NCBI GenBank assembly: GCA_002256425.1
Contig: NKIZ01000001.1
Location: 2,577,001-2,641,000, forward strand
Length of the DNA: 64,000 nucleotides
Direction: 5' to 3'
Origin: Alphaproteobacteria bacterium PA2
Lineage (GTDB): Bacteria > Pseudomonadota > Alphaproteobacteria > Caulobacterales > Caulobacteraceae
Shown here: one piece after another, positions 54,429 through 62,050 of the stretch
Layout: every line of letters starts with the position of its first letter
Numbering within the stretch: position 1 is the stretch's first letter
The notes under the pieces: generated by a model
The model's input: only the letters and a program-made list of their open reading frames with translations
Told to the model about the DNA's origin: nothing
The model's database searches: none
Translations under genes and position numbers: made by a program

Positions 54429-54653
54429 CGCCCGCCCCACAGAAGCCCAGCCTGAGGCTAGTTCAGCCACCAGCGGACCCGAAGTGAATTAATGTTCACG
54501 GCCTCCCCTCCGCCGGGGTGACCGAATGCAGCCAAATTCGCCTCTCAGGCGAGTTTTCTTAATTCTCTCAATCCTCTGGCGAGAAATTCTTTGACAATCC
54601 GCCGCCGCTCCCCTCCCTGCCGGGAAAAGGTTAACGCAGGCGACGGGGGTCCC

Positions 54654-55094
54654 ATGTCCAGCATTCGCAATCTCATCGCTGCGGCGACGGTCATCATCTC
54701 CACGGCCCTGGCGCCCGCCGCCCAGGCCTGGAACTGCCCCCCGGGCTGGCTGCCGGTGGTGGACATCGACCCGCGCGCCACTGGCGGCCGGTATGGCGAG
54801 GCCTATATCGACAACGCCAATATGGACTTCGTGGCCCCGGGCATTGTCGCCATCTCGGTCTTTGTCCTGCACCAGAGGGGCTATGTGATCGATGGCCTGC
54901 CTACCAAGAAGTCCAACTTCCGTGTCGAGATCGACTGCCGCCGGTCCGACCTGCGGATTGTCAGCCTCAACCTGCTCAGCGACCGCCAGTTCATCAGCAC
55001 CCGCTTCCAGGGCCGCGACCTGCGCTGGAGCACCATCCTCCCCGACACCAACGGCGACGTCATCGCCCGCTATGCCTGCTGGTACGGGCGGTAG
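54654..55094 (+). CDS. small secreted protein of unknown function
   Basis: 146 aa. Signal peptide (LIAAATVIISTALAPAAQA, cleavage near AQA-WN) and a beta-rich mature part with three cysteines (NCPPGW, EIDCRR, YACWYGR). It is slightly like surface-adhesin E-type proteins but not assignable. On the plus strand within the phage-like locus, its 3' end overlaps the opposing DUF1287 gene by 25 bases. Confidence 0.6.
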   Translation: MSSIRNLIAAATVIISTALAPAAQAWNCPPGWLPVVDIDPRATGGRYGEAYIDNANMDFVAPGIVAISVFVLHQRGYVIDGLPTKKSNFRVEIDCRRSDLRIVSLNLLSDRQFISTRFQGRDLRWSTILPDTNGDVIARYACWYGR

Positions 55095-55735
55095 GGCTTA
55101 AGGGCCGGGCGCCAGCGATAGTGCCCGGCGGCCGCATCCAGCCACAGGGTCAGCAGCAGGTCCTCTCGCGCACCAAAACCATGGTTCTGAACCACCCTTG
55201 GCAAGACGCCTGTGTGCGAAACAATCGCCACATGCGGTCCACCTCGAGGAAAGCCGCGCCAGGTGAGGATGTCGCCGACCTCGAGCGTCCCGGGAAATCC
55301 GGTGATCATGGCCGACTCTGATGCCTCCCAGACCTTCGCACCGCACCGCCGCCAATAGGTCTCCAGATTGGGCACCCGTCGATGGTCGATATTCCTGTCA
55401 GGCTTGGTCAGTCCCCAGCGACCCGGATAGGCCTTGAAGTTGGCGGCCATGTCTTCATGCACCAGCTGTTGCAGGTCGATGCCCCAGGCGACCCTGGCTG
55501 CCCGCACGATAACATCGGCGCACACCCCGGTGTTCATCGGTGCATCGCCATTGGGATAGGCCAGCTTCCGATAGGCCGGGTCATACCCCTTGGTCACGCC
55601 GATCTGCCTGCGCGCGGCCGCAACCAGGTCGGCGCCTGCGGCAATGTGCGGACCGCCAGCCATCATGGGTGCGGCGGCCAGTCCCGCGATCAGCTGTCGA
55701 CGGGTTGGTTGCGCTATTGCCGTTTTGTCCATCAC
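55070..55735 (-). CDS. DUF1287 family protein, Tat-like exported
   Basis: About 221 aa. N-terminal TRRQLIAGLAAAPMMAGG resembles a twin-arginine signal. The body shows the DUF1287 markers ARRQIGVTKGYDPAYRKLAYPNGD, GVCADVIVRAAR, LVHEDMAANFKAYPGRWG, DRNIDHRRVPNLETYW and HVAIVSH, an NlpC/P60-like cysteine-hydrolase fold. It could cut peptidoglycan and so be a lysis enzyme or a host wall enzyme. Start overlaps the higA stop (ATGA). Confidence 0.82.
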   Translation of the reverse strand: MMDKTAIAQPTRRQLIAGLAAAPMMAGGPHIAAGADLVAAARRQIGVTKGYDPAYRKLAYPNGDAPMNTGVCADVIVRAARVAWGIDLQQLVHEDMAANFKAYPGRWGLTKPDRNIDHRRVPNLETYWRRCGAKVWEASESAMITGFPGTLEVGDILTWRGFPRGGPHVAIVSHTGVLPRVVQNHGFGAREDLLLTLWLDAAAGHYRWRPALKPYRPYQQA

Positions 55736-56043
55736 CGCGGTGCCAGCGGCTGGATCTTCGCCAGATCATCCCGGGCAGCTATGGCCGCCTTGGAAAGATC
55801 GTGTGTCGTCTGGAGGTTGATCCAGAAATCGGCGCTGGTGCCGAACACCCTGGCCAGCCGCAGGGCCGTGTCCGCCGTCACCGGCTGCTTCTCGCGGATC
55901 AAACGTTCGATCCGCGTACGATCCTTCAGCCCCATGGCCCGCGCCAGCGCCCCCGCCGTCAACCCATAGTCCGGCAGATAGTCTTCGCGGAGATGCTCGC
56001 CGGGATGCGGGGCAGGTGTTTCAAAGGTCGTGAAATCCGTCAT
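55732..56043 (-). CDS. higA: HigA-family antitoxin
   Basis: 103 aa. The HPGEHLREDYL start and the HTH region (GLTAGALARAMGLKDRTRIERLIREKQPVTADTALRLARVFGTSADFWINLQ) are classical HigA. It binds HigB and represses the operon. It lies after higB, the usual toxin-first order, and overlaps DUF1287 by 4 bases. Confidence 0.9.
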   Translation of the reverse strand: MTDFTTFETPAPHPGEHLREDYLPDYGLTAGALARAMGLKDRTRIERLIREKQPVTADTALRLARVFGTSADFWINLQTTHDLSKAAIAARDDLAKIQPLAPR

Positions 56044-56070
56044 ACGCCCGCGCTCCGATGGCCAATCGCC

Positions 56071-56355
56071 CTAGTGATAGTCAACAAACTCAACATCTTC
56101 CGGCCCTTCATCGCCCCAGACAAAACAGATGCGATACTGGTCGTTTACCCGGATTGACCATTGTCCGCCTCTGTCCCCCGTGAGCGGGTGCAGCCGGTTG
56201 CCGGGCGGCGACCTCAGGTCGTCAACCTGAACGGCTGCGTCCAGCTGCAGAAGCTTGCGCCGTACAGCTTTCAAGGCGTCAGGCGCAAAGCCCTTGCCCG
56301 GATTTCGACCTTCAAAGATCCGCCTGGCAGCCTGACTTTTCCAACTCCGGATCAT
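56071..56355 (-). CDS. higB: HigB/RelE-family toxin
   Basis: 94 aa from ATG 56355. NRLHPLTGDRGGQWSIRVNDQYRICFVW and the DVEFVDYH ending are the HigB fingerprint of ribosome-dependent mRNA endonucleases, with the basic and His residues of the active site present. Two inverted repeats just upstream are likely HigA operators. It follows terL in the same direction but has its own control region. Confidence 0.88.
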   Translation of the reverse strand: MIRSWKSQAARRIFEGRNPGKGFAPDALKAVRRKLLQLDAAVQVDDLRSPPGNRLHPLTGDRGGQWSIRVNDQYRICFVWGDEGPEDVEFVDYH

Positions 56356-56376
56356 CTTGCCGATCTGCTCCGTCTC

Positions 56377-56427
56377 TGTAGCACATCGCGCTACACATTC
56401 AAGTCGATTGTAGCTCCATGCGCTACG
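56377..56427 (-). promoter_or_regulatory. paired operators of higBA
   Basis: Two 19-base sites, TGTAGC-N7-GCTACA (56377-56395) and TGTAGC-N7-GCTACG (56409-56427), lie 32 bases apart, about three helical turns, between terL and higB. A -10-like TACAAT on the minus strand overlaps the second. This is typical of HigA autorepression. Confidence 0.65.
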
Positions 56428-56428
56428 A

Positions 56429-57751
56429 TTACCCCATCCAGTCCAAAGGCCCACGCTCCATCACCCTCACCGGCCTGACCGCCCGCACCAGCCGCCGGTT
56501 CAGCGCATACTCACCAAACGCATCCGCCCCATGGCTGGCCTGATCATGCAGGGGTCCTGAAAAGCTGTAGGTTCCGGTGTTCCAGCGCTTGCGATAGGCC
56601 CTCAGCCGCTCCAGGCCCGCCGCACAAGCCGCCTCGTCGAACCAGGCCATGGGGATCATGGCTCGGGCTGCGGCTATGCGCTCCTCCGGCCCCGCCGCCG
56701 TCCCCACCTCGATGGGCGCCAGGCCCAGACCGCTCAGGGTTTCCAGCCGCGAGCGCCCCTCGGCGCCTAGTTCCCGCACCCGCACATCGTGGGGCAGGTA
56801 GTGGCGGCCATAGACATAGGGCTTCCCCGCAATCGCCTGCCGGACAATGGCCTGCAGCCCCTCGCCGGAGGTCTCGAAATAATCGATGACCCGCACCTCC
56901 CGGCCCGCCGTCTGGAAGAACCAGATGGCCGTATAGTCGTCGATCCCCAGGTCCCAGGCGGTGTCGACCTTGAGCGTCGGGTCGTAGGGCACGGAGGTGA
57001 TCCGCCCCTCTGCCTGCGCCGCCTCCAGGGCCTCGCCGTAATAGGCGCCTGGCGCCGGACTGTCGAAGGCCACCATGTATTCCGAATTGAACCTGGCCCG
57101 CCCTTCGGCCTGGGAGCCGCACTCAGCGATCAGGTCGGCCTTTTCCTGGGCCAGCTGGTCGGGCGTAAACACAGAGGTCTCGGTGGCTGGCGCCTTGAGG
57201 GTGAACCAGTCGCCATCCCGACTGCGGCTCTCAAAGGCCCGCACCGCATGGTTCCGGCCCCTGGGCGTCCACAGGAACAGGGCCCAGCCGCCGTTCTCCG
57301 CCAGGATCGGCCGCATATAGGTCCAGGCGTCGGGCTTGGCCAAGGCCCACTCCGAGAACACCACGCCCAAGGGCGAGGCCCCCACAAGCCGGTCATAACT
57401 ATCCGACCCCACCACCTGCCAGACCGAGCCGTTCGCGAAGGTCAGCTTCATGTCGGCGTCCCGGGTGCTAGTGCGCAGGTGTCTGGCGAAGGCCTCGTCG
57501 ATCCGCTTGCGTCCGGTGTGGGGATTGACCGCGTCCCAGATGGCCTTCCGCCCCTGGGCCAGCTCGGGCAGCATGTGCCAGTAAAGGCCGGGCTTTGAGG
57601 CCATGCACATGGCCGCCCAGTGCAGGGCCACCTCATCCTTGCCCCACCGGCGATGGGCCGCCACATCGGCCCGTGTTCCGCCCTTCTGCAGATAGTCGAT
57701 CAGGCCGGCCTGATAGTCTCTCGGCCGCCAGATTTCGGGAATGTGCGTCAG
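56429..57751 (-). CDS. terL: phage terminase large subunit
   Basis: 440 aa if it starts at CTG 57751, which overlaps the previous stop as CTGA and has GGAGG about 11 bases upstream. No ATG, GTG or TTG occurs in frame before GTG 57664. Starting at that GTG would remove EIWRPRDYQAGLIDYL, a conserved terminase N-terminus, and leave the Walker A (AHRRWGKDE) at the very start. Walker B is VVFSEWA. The nuclease region has AWDLGIDDY and HGADAFGEY with the metal-binding Asp residues. It would cut and pump DNA into the capsid. Confidence 0.82.
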   Translation of the reverse strand: MTHIPEIWRPRDYQAGLIDYLQKGGTRADVAAHRRWGKDEVALHWAAMCMASKPGLYWHMLPELAQGRKAIWDAVNPHTGRKRIDEAFARHLRTSTRDADMKLTFANGSVWQVVGSDSYDRLVGASPLGVVFSEWALAKPDAWTYMRPILAENGGWALFLWTPRGRNHAVRAFESRSRDGDWFTLKAPATETSVFTPDQLAQEKADLIAECGSQAEGRARFNSEYMVAFDSPAPGAYYGEALEAAQAEGRITSVPYDPTLKVDTAWDLGIDDYTAIWFFQTAGREVRVIDYFETSGEGLQAIVRQAIAGKPYVYGRHYLPHDVRVRELGAEGRSRLETLSGLGLAPIEVGTAAGPEERIAAARAMIPMAWFDEAACAAGLERLRAYRKRWNTGTYSFSGPLHDQASHGADAFGEYALNRRLVRAVRPVRVMERGPLDWMG

Positions 57752-58029
57752 AATTGGCGGACCTCCACCTCATAGCCTTCCGGCCAGCCCCGGGGGTCCC
57801 GGGGCGGATCAGGATCTGGTTTCGAAGTCCCGGGCGGCGCAGCCCTGGCAGAGGACTTGGCAGGGGGCTTGGCGGTGGACTTGGCCCTCGCCTTCGCAGG
57901 CGGCCTTGCCGCCGCCCTGCCCTCAACCAGGGCCAGCCGCGCCTCAACCGCCGCCAGCCTGGCCGCACAGTCGCAATCTGGCAGGCGCGCAGGCGCAATC
58001 GCCCGCCCCCTGAGGAGTGGTCTGAACAT
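57748..58029 (-). CDS. small protein upstream of terminase
   Basis: 93 aa. A short helical segment (CAARLAAVEARLALVEG) is followed by a Lys/Ala/Pro-rich linker and a GWPEGYEVEVRQF end. It occupies the place of a terminase small subunit, first in the SOS-controlled operon and overlapping terL by 4 bases, but no HTH is visible, so that identity is not established. Confidence 0.55.
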   Translation of the reverse strand: MFRPLLRGRAIAPARLPDCDCAARLAAVEARLALVEGRAAARPPAKARAKSTAKPPAKSSARAAPPGTSKPDPDPPRDPRGWPEGYEVEVRQF

Positions 58030-58108
58030 GGAGCCTCCAACCTGTCTGGAATGTGTCGGAGAGTAAGGCCCGCCCCTGGCCGCAGACCCACTCCCTCAAA
58101 CTGGTCAG

Positions 58109-58152
58109 AACTTACCGGAAACGACTCCAGTCGTCAAGAACAAAAGAAGAAC
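58109..58152 (-). promoter_or_regulatory. LexA-box promoter before terminase operon
   Basis: On the minus strand the SOS box GTTC-TTCTTTT-GTTC (58138-58152) directly touches a -35 (TTGACG, 58132-58137). A 17-base spacer is followed by a -10 (TAAGTT, 58109-58114). The layout copies that of the scaffold promoter, sharing the stretch TTTTGTTCTTGAC. Confidence 0.85.
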
Positions 58153-58179
58153 ATTTGACCGCAGAAGCAGCCCCCACCC

Positions 58180-58306
58180 CCGGTCATACCGGCGAAGGCC
58201 GGTATCCAGTTCATAGGTCACACCATGTCCGGAAAATCCGCTCCTCGGGCGCCCGATAACCGCCCAGCCTTACGAACTGGACCCCGGCCTCCGCCGGGGT
58301 GACCGG
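58180..58306. repeat. interspersed inverted-repeat element
   Basis: 33-base arms at 58180-58212 and 58274-58306 (one arm starts CCGGTCATACCGGCGAAGG) pair with a few mismatches around a core containing GCTCCTCGGGCGCCC. The core recurs in the element at the window end and the arms recur inside the phage-like region. Confidence 0.8.
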
Positions 58307-58319
58307 TGGTAGCGGGACC

Positions 58320-58994
58320 TCAGTCCCGCCCCTTCAGCAACCACCCCATCACCCCCAGCCCGATCCCGGCGCCCGCCAGTTGGGCCGCGATGAACCCGGG
58401 CGCTGAGGTCGGTGCAATCCCCGCAAAGGTGTCGCTGAGGCTGCGCGCAATCGTCACCGCCGGGTTTGCAAACGAGGTGGAGGCCGTGAACCAGTAGGCG
58501 CTGGTGATGTAGAGCCCGACCATCCAGGCCGTGGCCTCGGGCCGGAACCGCACCGAGCCCAGAATGACCGCCACCAGACCAAAGGTCGCAATCACCTCGG
58601 CCAGCATCTGCGACGGTCCGTCCCGCAGCTTGGTGGAGACCTGGACCAGGGGTTCAGCAAACATGGCGTGGGCCGCCCAGACCCCCAGGATCGCCCCGAT
58701 GATCTGCACGGTGATGAAGGCTGCGGCCTCGCCCCAGGCCAGCTCCCGCCGCGCCGCAAAGACCAGGCTCACCGCCGGATTGAAATGGGCCCCCGATATC
58801 GGCCCCAGAATGGTGATCAGCACGGCCAGGCCGGCCCCCGTCGCCAGGGTGTTTCCCAGCAGGGCTATGGCCACATTCCCGCCGGCCAGGGTCTCGCCCA
58901 TGATCCCGGAACCCACCACAATGGCCAGCAGCAGGGCGGTTCCCAGCCCCTCGGCGGCCAGCTTGCGGCCAAGGCTGAACGGCGCGTCAGCCAT
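58320..58994 (-). CDS. aquaporin/glycerol facilitator-like channel (AqpS-like)
   Basis: 224 aa, six membrane helices and two NPA motifs (NPA 72-74 and NPA 177-179). The residue after the second NPA, normally the selectivity-filter Arg, is Val (NPAVT), as I recall for the arsenite-conducting AqpS of Sinorhizobium. It follows arsC by 3 bases. It probably releases arsenite made by ArsC down its gradient. Confidence 0.85.
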   Translation of the reverse strand: MADAPFSLGRKLAAEGLGTALLLAIVVGSGIMGETLAGGNVAIALLGNTLATGAGLAVLITILGPISGAHFNPAVSLVFAARRELAWGEAAAFITVQIIGAILGVWAAHAMFAEPLVQVSTKLRDGPSQMLAEVIATFGLVAVILGSVRFRPEATAWMVGLYITSAYWFTASTSFANPAVTIARSLSDTFAGIAPTSAPGFIAAQLAGAGIGLGVMGWLLKGRD

Positions 58995-58997
58995 GGC

Positions 58998-59516
58998 TCA
59001 GGCCTCGTCCCGGGTCTTGCCGATGTCGGTCAGTTTGGCCTGGAGGGTCATCCGGTCCAGGGTCGCCAGGGGCAGGCTGACAAAGGCCTCGATCCGGTTC
59101 TGCAGTCGCCGATAGGTCTCGGCGAAGGCCAGGGCGATTTCCGCCTCACTTCCCTCGGCGTCGGCGGGATCAGGCACCCCCCAGTGGGCGGTCATGGGCT
59201 GGCCCGGCCAGATGGGGCAGACCTCGCTAGCGGCGTTGTCACAGACGGTGAAGACGAAATCCAGCTCGGGGGCGTCGGGGTTCTGCGCCCTGGAGAATTC
59301 ATCCCAGGCCTTGGACCTGAAACCCGAGGTGTAGTAGTCCAGCTTGTCCAGCAGGGCCACGGCGTTGGGATTGACCCTGCCCGTCGGCATGGACCCCGCC
59401 GACCAACCGACGAACCGACCCTTCCCCAGCCGGTTCACCAGGGCCTCGGCCAGGATCGAGCGGCAGGAATTCCCCGTGCACAGGAACAGCACATTGTAAG
59501 GCCGCTTCATGGTCAT
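58998..59516 (-). CDS. arsC: arsenate reductase, low-molecular-weight phosphatase type
   Basis: 172 aa. P-loop Cys13-TGNSC-Arg19 with the following SILAEAL. Additional Cys residues in VCDNAASEVCP fit the thiol relay of thioredoxin-coupled ArsC. It reduces arsenate to arsenite. Between arsR and the aquaporin in one operon. Confidence 0.9.
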   Translation of the reverse strand: MTMKRPYNVLFLCTGNSCRSILAEALVNRLGKGRFVGWSAGSMPTGRVNPNAVALLDKLDYYTSGFRSKAWDEFSRAQNPDAPELDFVFTVCDNAASEVCPIWPGQPMTAHWGVPDPADAEGSEAEIALAFAETYRRLQNRIEAFVSLPLATLDRMTLQAKLTDIGKTRDEA

Positions 59517-59524
59517 CTCCCCCC

Positions 59525-59857
59525 TTAACAGCAGACTTCGTCGGACAGCTTCAGATCGCCGCAGATTTCCGGCGAGCCATTGCAGCAGTCATCCACCAGA
59601 AAGCCGAGGACCTGACGCATGCGATCAAAGCCCGCAGAATAGATGATGGATCGACCCTCCCGTCGGGAGGTCACCAGACCTGCGCCCGCCAGAATGCTCA
59701 GGTTCGCCGACAGGGTATTGGCCAGGCTGCCGGTGGTCCGGGCAATATCACCGGCCGCCAGACCCTGCGGGCCGACCTTCACCAACAGGCGGAAGACCGC
59801 AAGCCGACCGGGATGGGCCAGGGCGCTCAGAGCGCCGACAGCATCTGTAATTTCCAT
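59525..59857 (-). CDS. arsR: ArsR-family metalloregulator
   Basis: 110 aa from ATG 59857. Winged-helix markers are ALSALAHPGRLAVFRLLVKVG, GDIARTTGSLANTLSANLSILAGAGLV and REGRSIIYS. The classical ELCVCDL metal loop in the recognition region is absent. Instead Cys residues cluster at the C-terminus (DDCCNGSPEICG, final EVCC), suggesting a different arsenite site. First gene of the arsenic operon. Confidence 0.88.
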   Translation of the reverse strand: MEITDAVGALSALAHPGRLAVFRLLVKVGPQGLAAGDIARTTGSLANTLSANLSILAGAGLVTSRREGRSIIYSAGFDRMRQVLGFLVDDCCNGSPEICGDLKLSDEVCC

Positions 59858-59859
59858 AT

Positions 59860-59883
59860 TTCCGGAATAGTCGAATTCCCGGA
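59860..59883 (-). promoter_or_regulatory. candidate ArsR operator
   Basis: An imperfect inverted repeat, TTCCGGAAT and ATTCCCGGA in the plus sense, separated by 6 bases and ending 2 bases before the arsR start. Its place suggests autorepression. Confidence 0.45.
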
Positions 59884-59940
59884 CCGGCCAAGTGAAGCTT
59901 TGATGACACCCAACCCCGGCCATGCCGGGGAAAGACAGGA

Positions 59941-60003
59941 TCACCACAAAGGTCACAAAGACCCGTCGCCTTCGTGGCCTTGGCGCCCTTCGTGGTGAAA
60001 AGA
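59941..60003. repeat. interspersed CACAAAGG...CCTTCGTGGTGAA repeat
   Basis: Inverted arms TCACCACAAAGGTCACAAAG (59941-59960) and CGCCCTTCGTGGTGAA-type at the other end, the same family as the two copies between coat and scaffold. Partial CCGG-type repeat arms flank it at about 59915 and 60030. Confidence 0.75.
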
Positions 60004-60056
60004 GACGGCCCGGAACGCCGCCGCCCCAACCCCGGTCATACCGGTGGTGGGTTTGG

Positions 60057-61235
60057 CTACCCCAGAGCCCCTGCAATCAGGTCCTGGGTCATGGACTGCA
60101 GGCGAGGGGAATTGTCTTCCGCCATCCGCTGGATCAGACCCACAAAGATCAGGTCATTCTCCCAGTCCACCCAGAACCAGGTCCCGGCTGCGCCATCCCA
60201 CTGATAGGTCCCCCTGCCCACCCGCGATCCCGCCGCCGCCGGATCATGGAAGACCGCGCCGTTATAGGCCTGCCCATAGCCCGGCCGGATCTGCTGCAGG
60301 CCAATGCCATAGCCGCCCCCCAGAACCTCGTCGGACAGGCGCTGGGCGCTCATTTCGGCCACGGAGTCCGGCGAGATGATCCGCACACCCTCCAGCTCGC
60401 CGCGGTTCAGCAGCATCTGGGCGAACCGGGCATAGTCGGTCGCCGTCGAATAGAGTCCGCCCCCGCCGCCCGGCAGGGGCGGAATGGCCTCGGGGCCCCT
60501 CACAATGATCGGCAGGTTGGAATTGGTCAGGCCCTTGGTCTTGCTCATCCGGTAGAGGGTGGCCAGCCGGGGCATCTTCTCGGCCGGCACGAAGAAGTCC
60601 GTGTCGACCATGCCCAGCGGCGTGAAGATCTTCTCGCGCATGAAGTCGGGCAGGCTCATCCCCGACAGCTTCTCGATCAGGGCGCCCTGCAGGTCCATGC
60701 CTAGGCTGTAGCGCCACTGGCTGCCCGGCATGAAGCCCAGAGGACAGGCCGCAATCGCCTTGGACATCTCCGCCAGGTTCGGCTGGCCCCAGACCCCATT
60801 GGCCAGGTATGTCACATCAACCGGATCCTCGGGGTTCCAGCCATAGCCCAGCCCCATGGTGTGGGTCAGCAGGTGCAGCAGGGTCGGCGCCGCAGCCTGC
60901 CCGTCCAGCGTCTTGACGTCGGCAAACTCGGGCAGGTGTCTGGACACCAGGTCGTCAGGGGACCACAGGCCCTGCTCCCGCAGGATCATCATGGCCACGG
61001 CCGTCACCGCCTTGGTCATGGAGAAGATGCGGAAGATGGTGTCGAACTTCAGGGGCTCGGCGGTGGCCAGATCCTTCATCCCCTGGACCGAGCGGTGGGC
61101 CACCTTGCCATGCCGGGCCACCAGGGTGACGGCGCCCGCCAGCTCTCCCGCGGCGATCAACTCGGCCAGGGTCTTATCGATCTTCGCCAGCCCAACGGGG
61201 GAAAGGCCAAGGCCCTTCGGATCTGCATCCATCAT
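60057..61235 (-). CDS. serine hydrolase, class C beta-lactamase/esterase family
   Basis: 392 aa. Nucleophile motif Ser72-MTK75 (SxxK), with YSLGMD as the second motif. No signal peptide is seen, which argues for an esterase (EstB-like) rather than a periplasmic beta-lactamase. A GGGGGLYSTATDYARFAQMLL segment is typical. Start ATG with GGAGAG upstream. Monocistronic. Confidence 0.85.
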   Translation of the reverse strand: MMDADPKGLGLSPVGLAKIDKTLAELIAAGELAGAVTLVARHGKVAHRSVQGMKDLATAEPLKFDTIFRIFSMTKAVTAVAMMILREQGLWSPDDLVSRHLPEFADVKTLDGQAAAPTLLHLLTHTMGLGYGWNPEDPVDVTYLANGVWGQPNLAEMSKAIAACPLGFMPGSQWRYSLGMDLQGALIEKLSGMSLPDFMREKIFTPLGMVDTDFFVPAEKMPRLATLYRMSKTKGLTNSNLPIIVRGPEAIPPLPGGGGGLYSTATDYARFAQMLLNRGELEGVRIISPDSVAEMSAQRLSDEVLGGGYGIGLQQIRPGYGQAYNGAVFHDPAAAGSRVGRGTYQWDGAAGTWFWVDWENDLIFVGLIQRMAEDNSPRLQSMTQDLIAGALG

Positions 61236-61261
61236 GGTCGTCTCTCCCCGACTTATTGTTT

Positions 61262-61780
61262 TTAAAGTATTTTTTCCAGAACGACGAATTCCAGGCCGGG
61301 AACCTGCGGCTCGCCGAACCTGGGAATGTCATAGGGAAAGGGCCGGGTCTCGCCGGTCTTCTGATAACCCCGGCGCTCGTACCAGGCGATTAGCTCTGCG
61401 CGGATCGAGATCACGGTCATTTCCATGCGCCGGGCCCCTTCGGCCCGGGCCAGATCCTCGGCCGCCGCCAGAATGGCCCGGCCCGATCCCTGGTCCTGCT
61501 CGCCCGGACGGACCACCAGCATGCCCAGATACCAGACCTCTTCGGTCTTCGGCTCCAGCCAGACCGTGCCCTTGATCTCATCTCCGGCCTTGACCAGCAT
61601 CAGCCGGGCGCCGGGAATTTCGGCCAGTTCCCGGGCAAGGGTCTCCGGGTCCGTCCTCTGGCCATCCACATAGTCGGCTTCAGTGGTCCAGCCCTGCCGG
61701 GAGGAGTCCCCCCGATAGGCGGAGTTCACCAGGGCGGCGGCGGCGGTCAGGTCGGCGGCGGTGGCTTTAACGAGCATCAT
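61262..61780 (-). CDS. GNAT family N-acetyltransferase
   Basis: 172 aa. The acetyl-CoA site (GMLVVRPGEQDQGSGRAIL) and ALVNSAYRGD, RRMEMTVISIRAELIAWYERRGYQKTGETRPF are typical of the GNAT group acting on small molecules. Substrate unknown. Not obviously in an operon with the hydrolase 26 bases downstream, though cotranscription is possible. Confidence 0.83.
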   Translation of the reverse strand: MMLVKATAADLTAAAALVNSAYRGDSSRQGWTTEADYVDGQRTDPETLARELAEIPGARLMLVKAGDEIKGTVWLEPKTEEVWYLGMLVVRPGEQDQGSGRAILAAAEDLARAEGARRMEMTVISIRAELIAWYERRGYQKTGETRPFPYDIPRFGEPQVPGLEFVVLEKIL

Positions 61781-61840
61781 GCCCCCCGAAAACCACGCCC
61801 CGCCCCGAAAATCGAGCAGAAAAGCGCGGCGCCATCTCCC

Positions 61841-62050
61841 CTAATCCCGATGCTTCTCCGCCCGCAGGGCCATGACCATGGCGCCGACCCCGAAGGCCAG
61901 CATCACCGCCCCCCAGACCAGGTTCAGGTTGAAGCCTATGGCCTCCAGCTTCAGCTCGGCCGCCGGGGTGATGAACCCGGCCAGGATCAGCAGCAGGCCG
62001 ATCCCGGCGCAGAGCAGTCCAATGGGCATGCGGACATCCATGGGGATCAC
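61841..62050 (-). CDS. small two-helix membrane protein
   Basis: 69 aa, GTG start overlapping the symporter stop (GTGA); ATG 62041 is an alternative. Two hydrophobic segments (IGLLCAGIGLLLILAGFIT and LVWGAVMLAFGVGAMVMAL). Coupling to the SSS transporter suggests an accessory subunit. Function unproven. Confidence 0.65.
   Translation of the reverse strand: MIPMDVRMPIGLLCAGIGLLLILAGFITPAAELKLEAIGFNLNLVWGAVMLAFGVGAMVMALRAEKHRD

Noticed and set aside
57664..57664. GTG start of the terminase
   Set aside because: It would remove a conserved N-terminal segment and put the Walker A at the extreme N-terminus; the CTG at 57751 fits coupling better.
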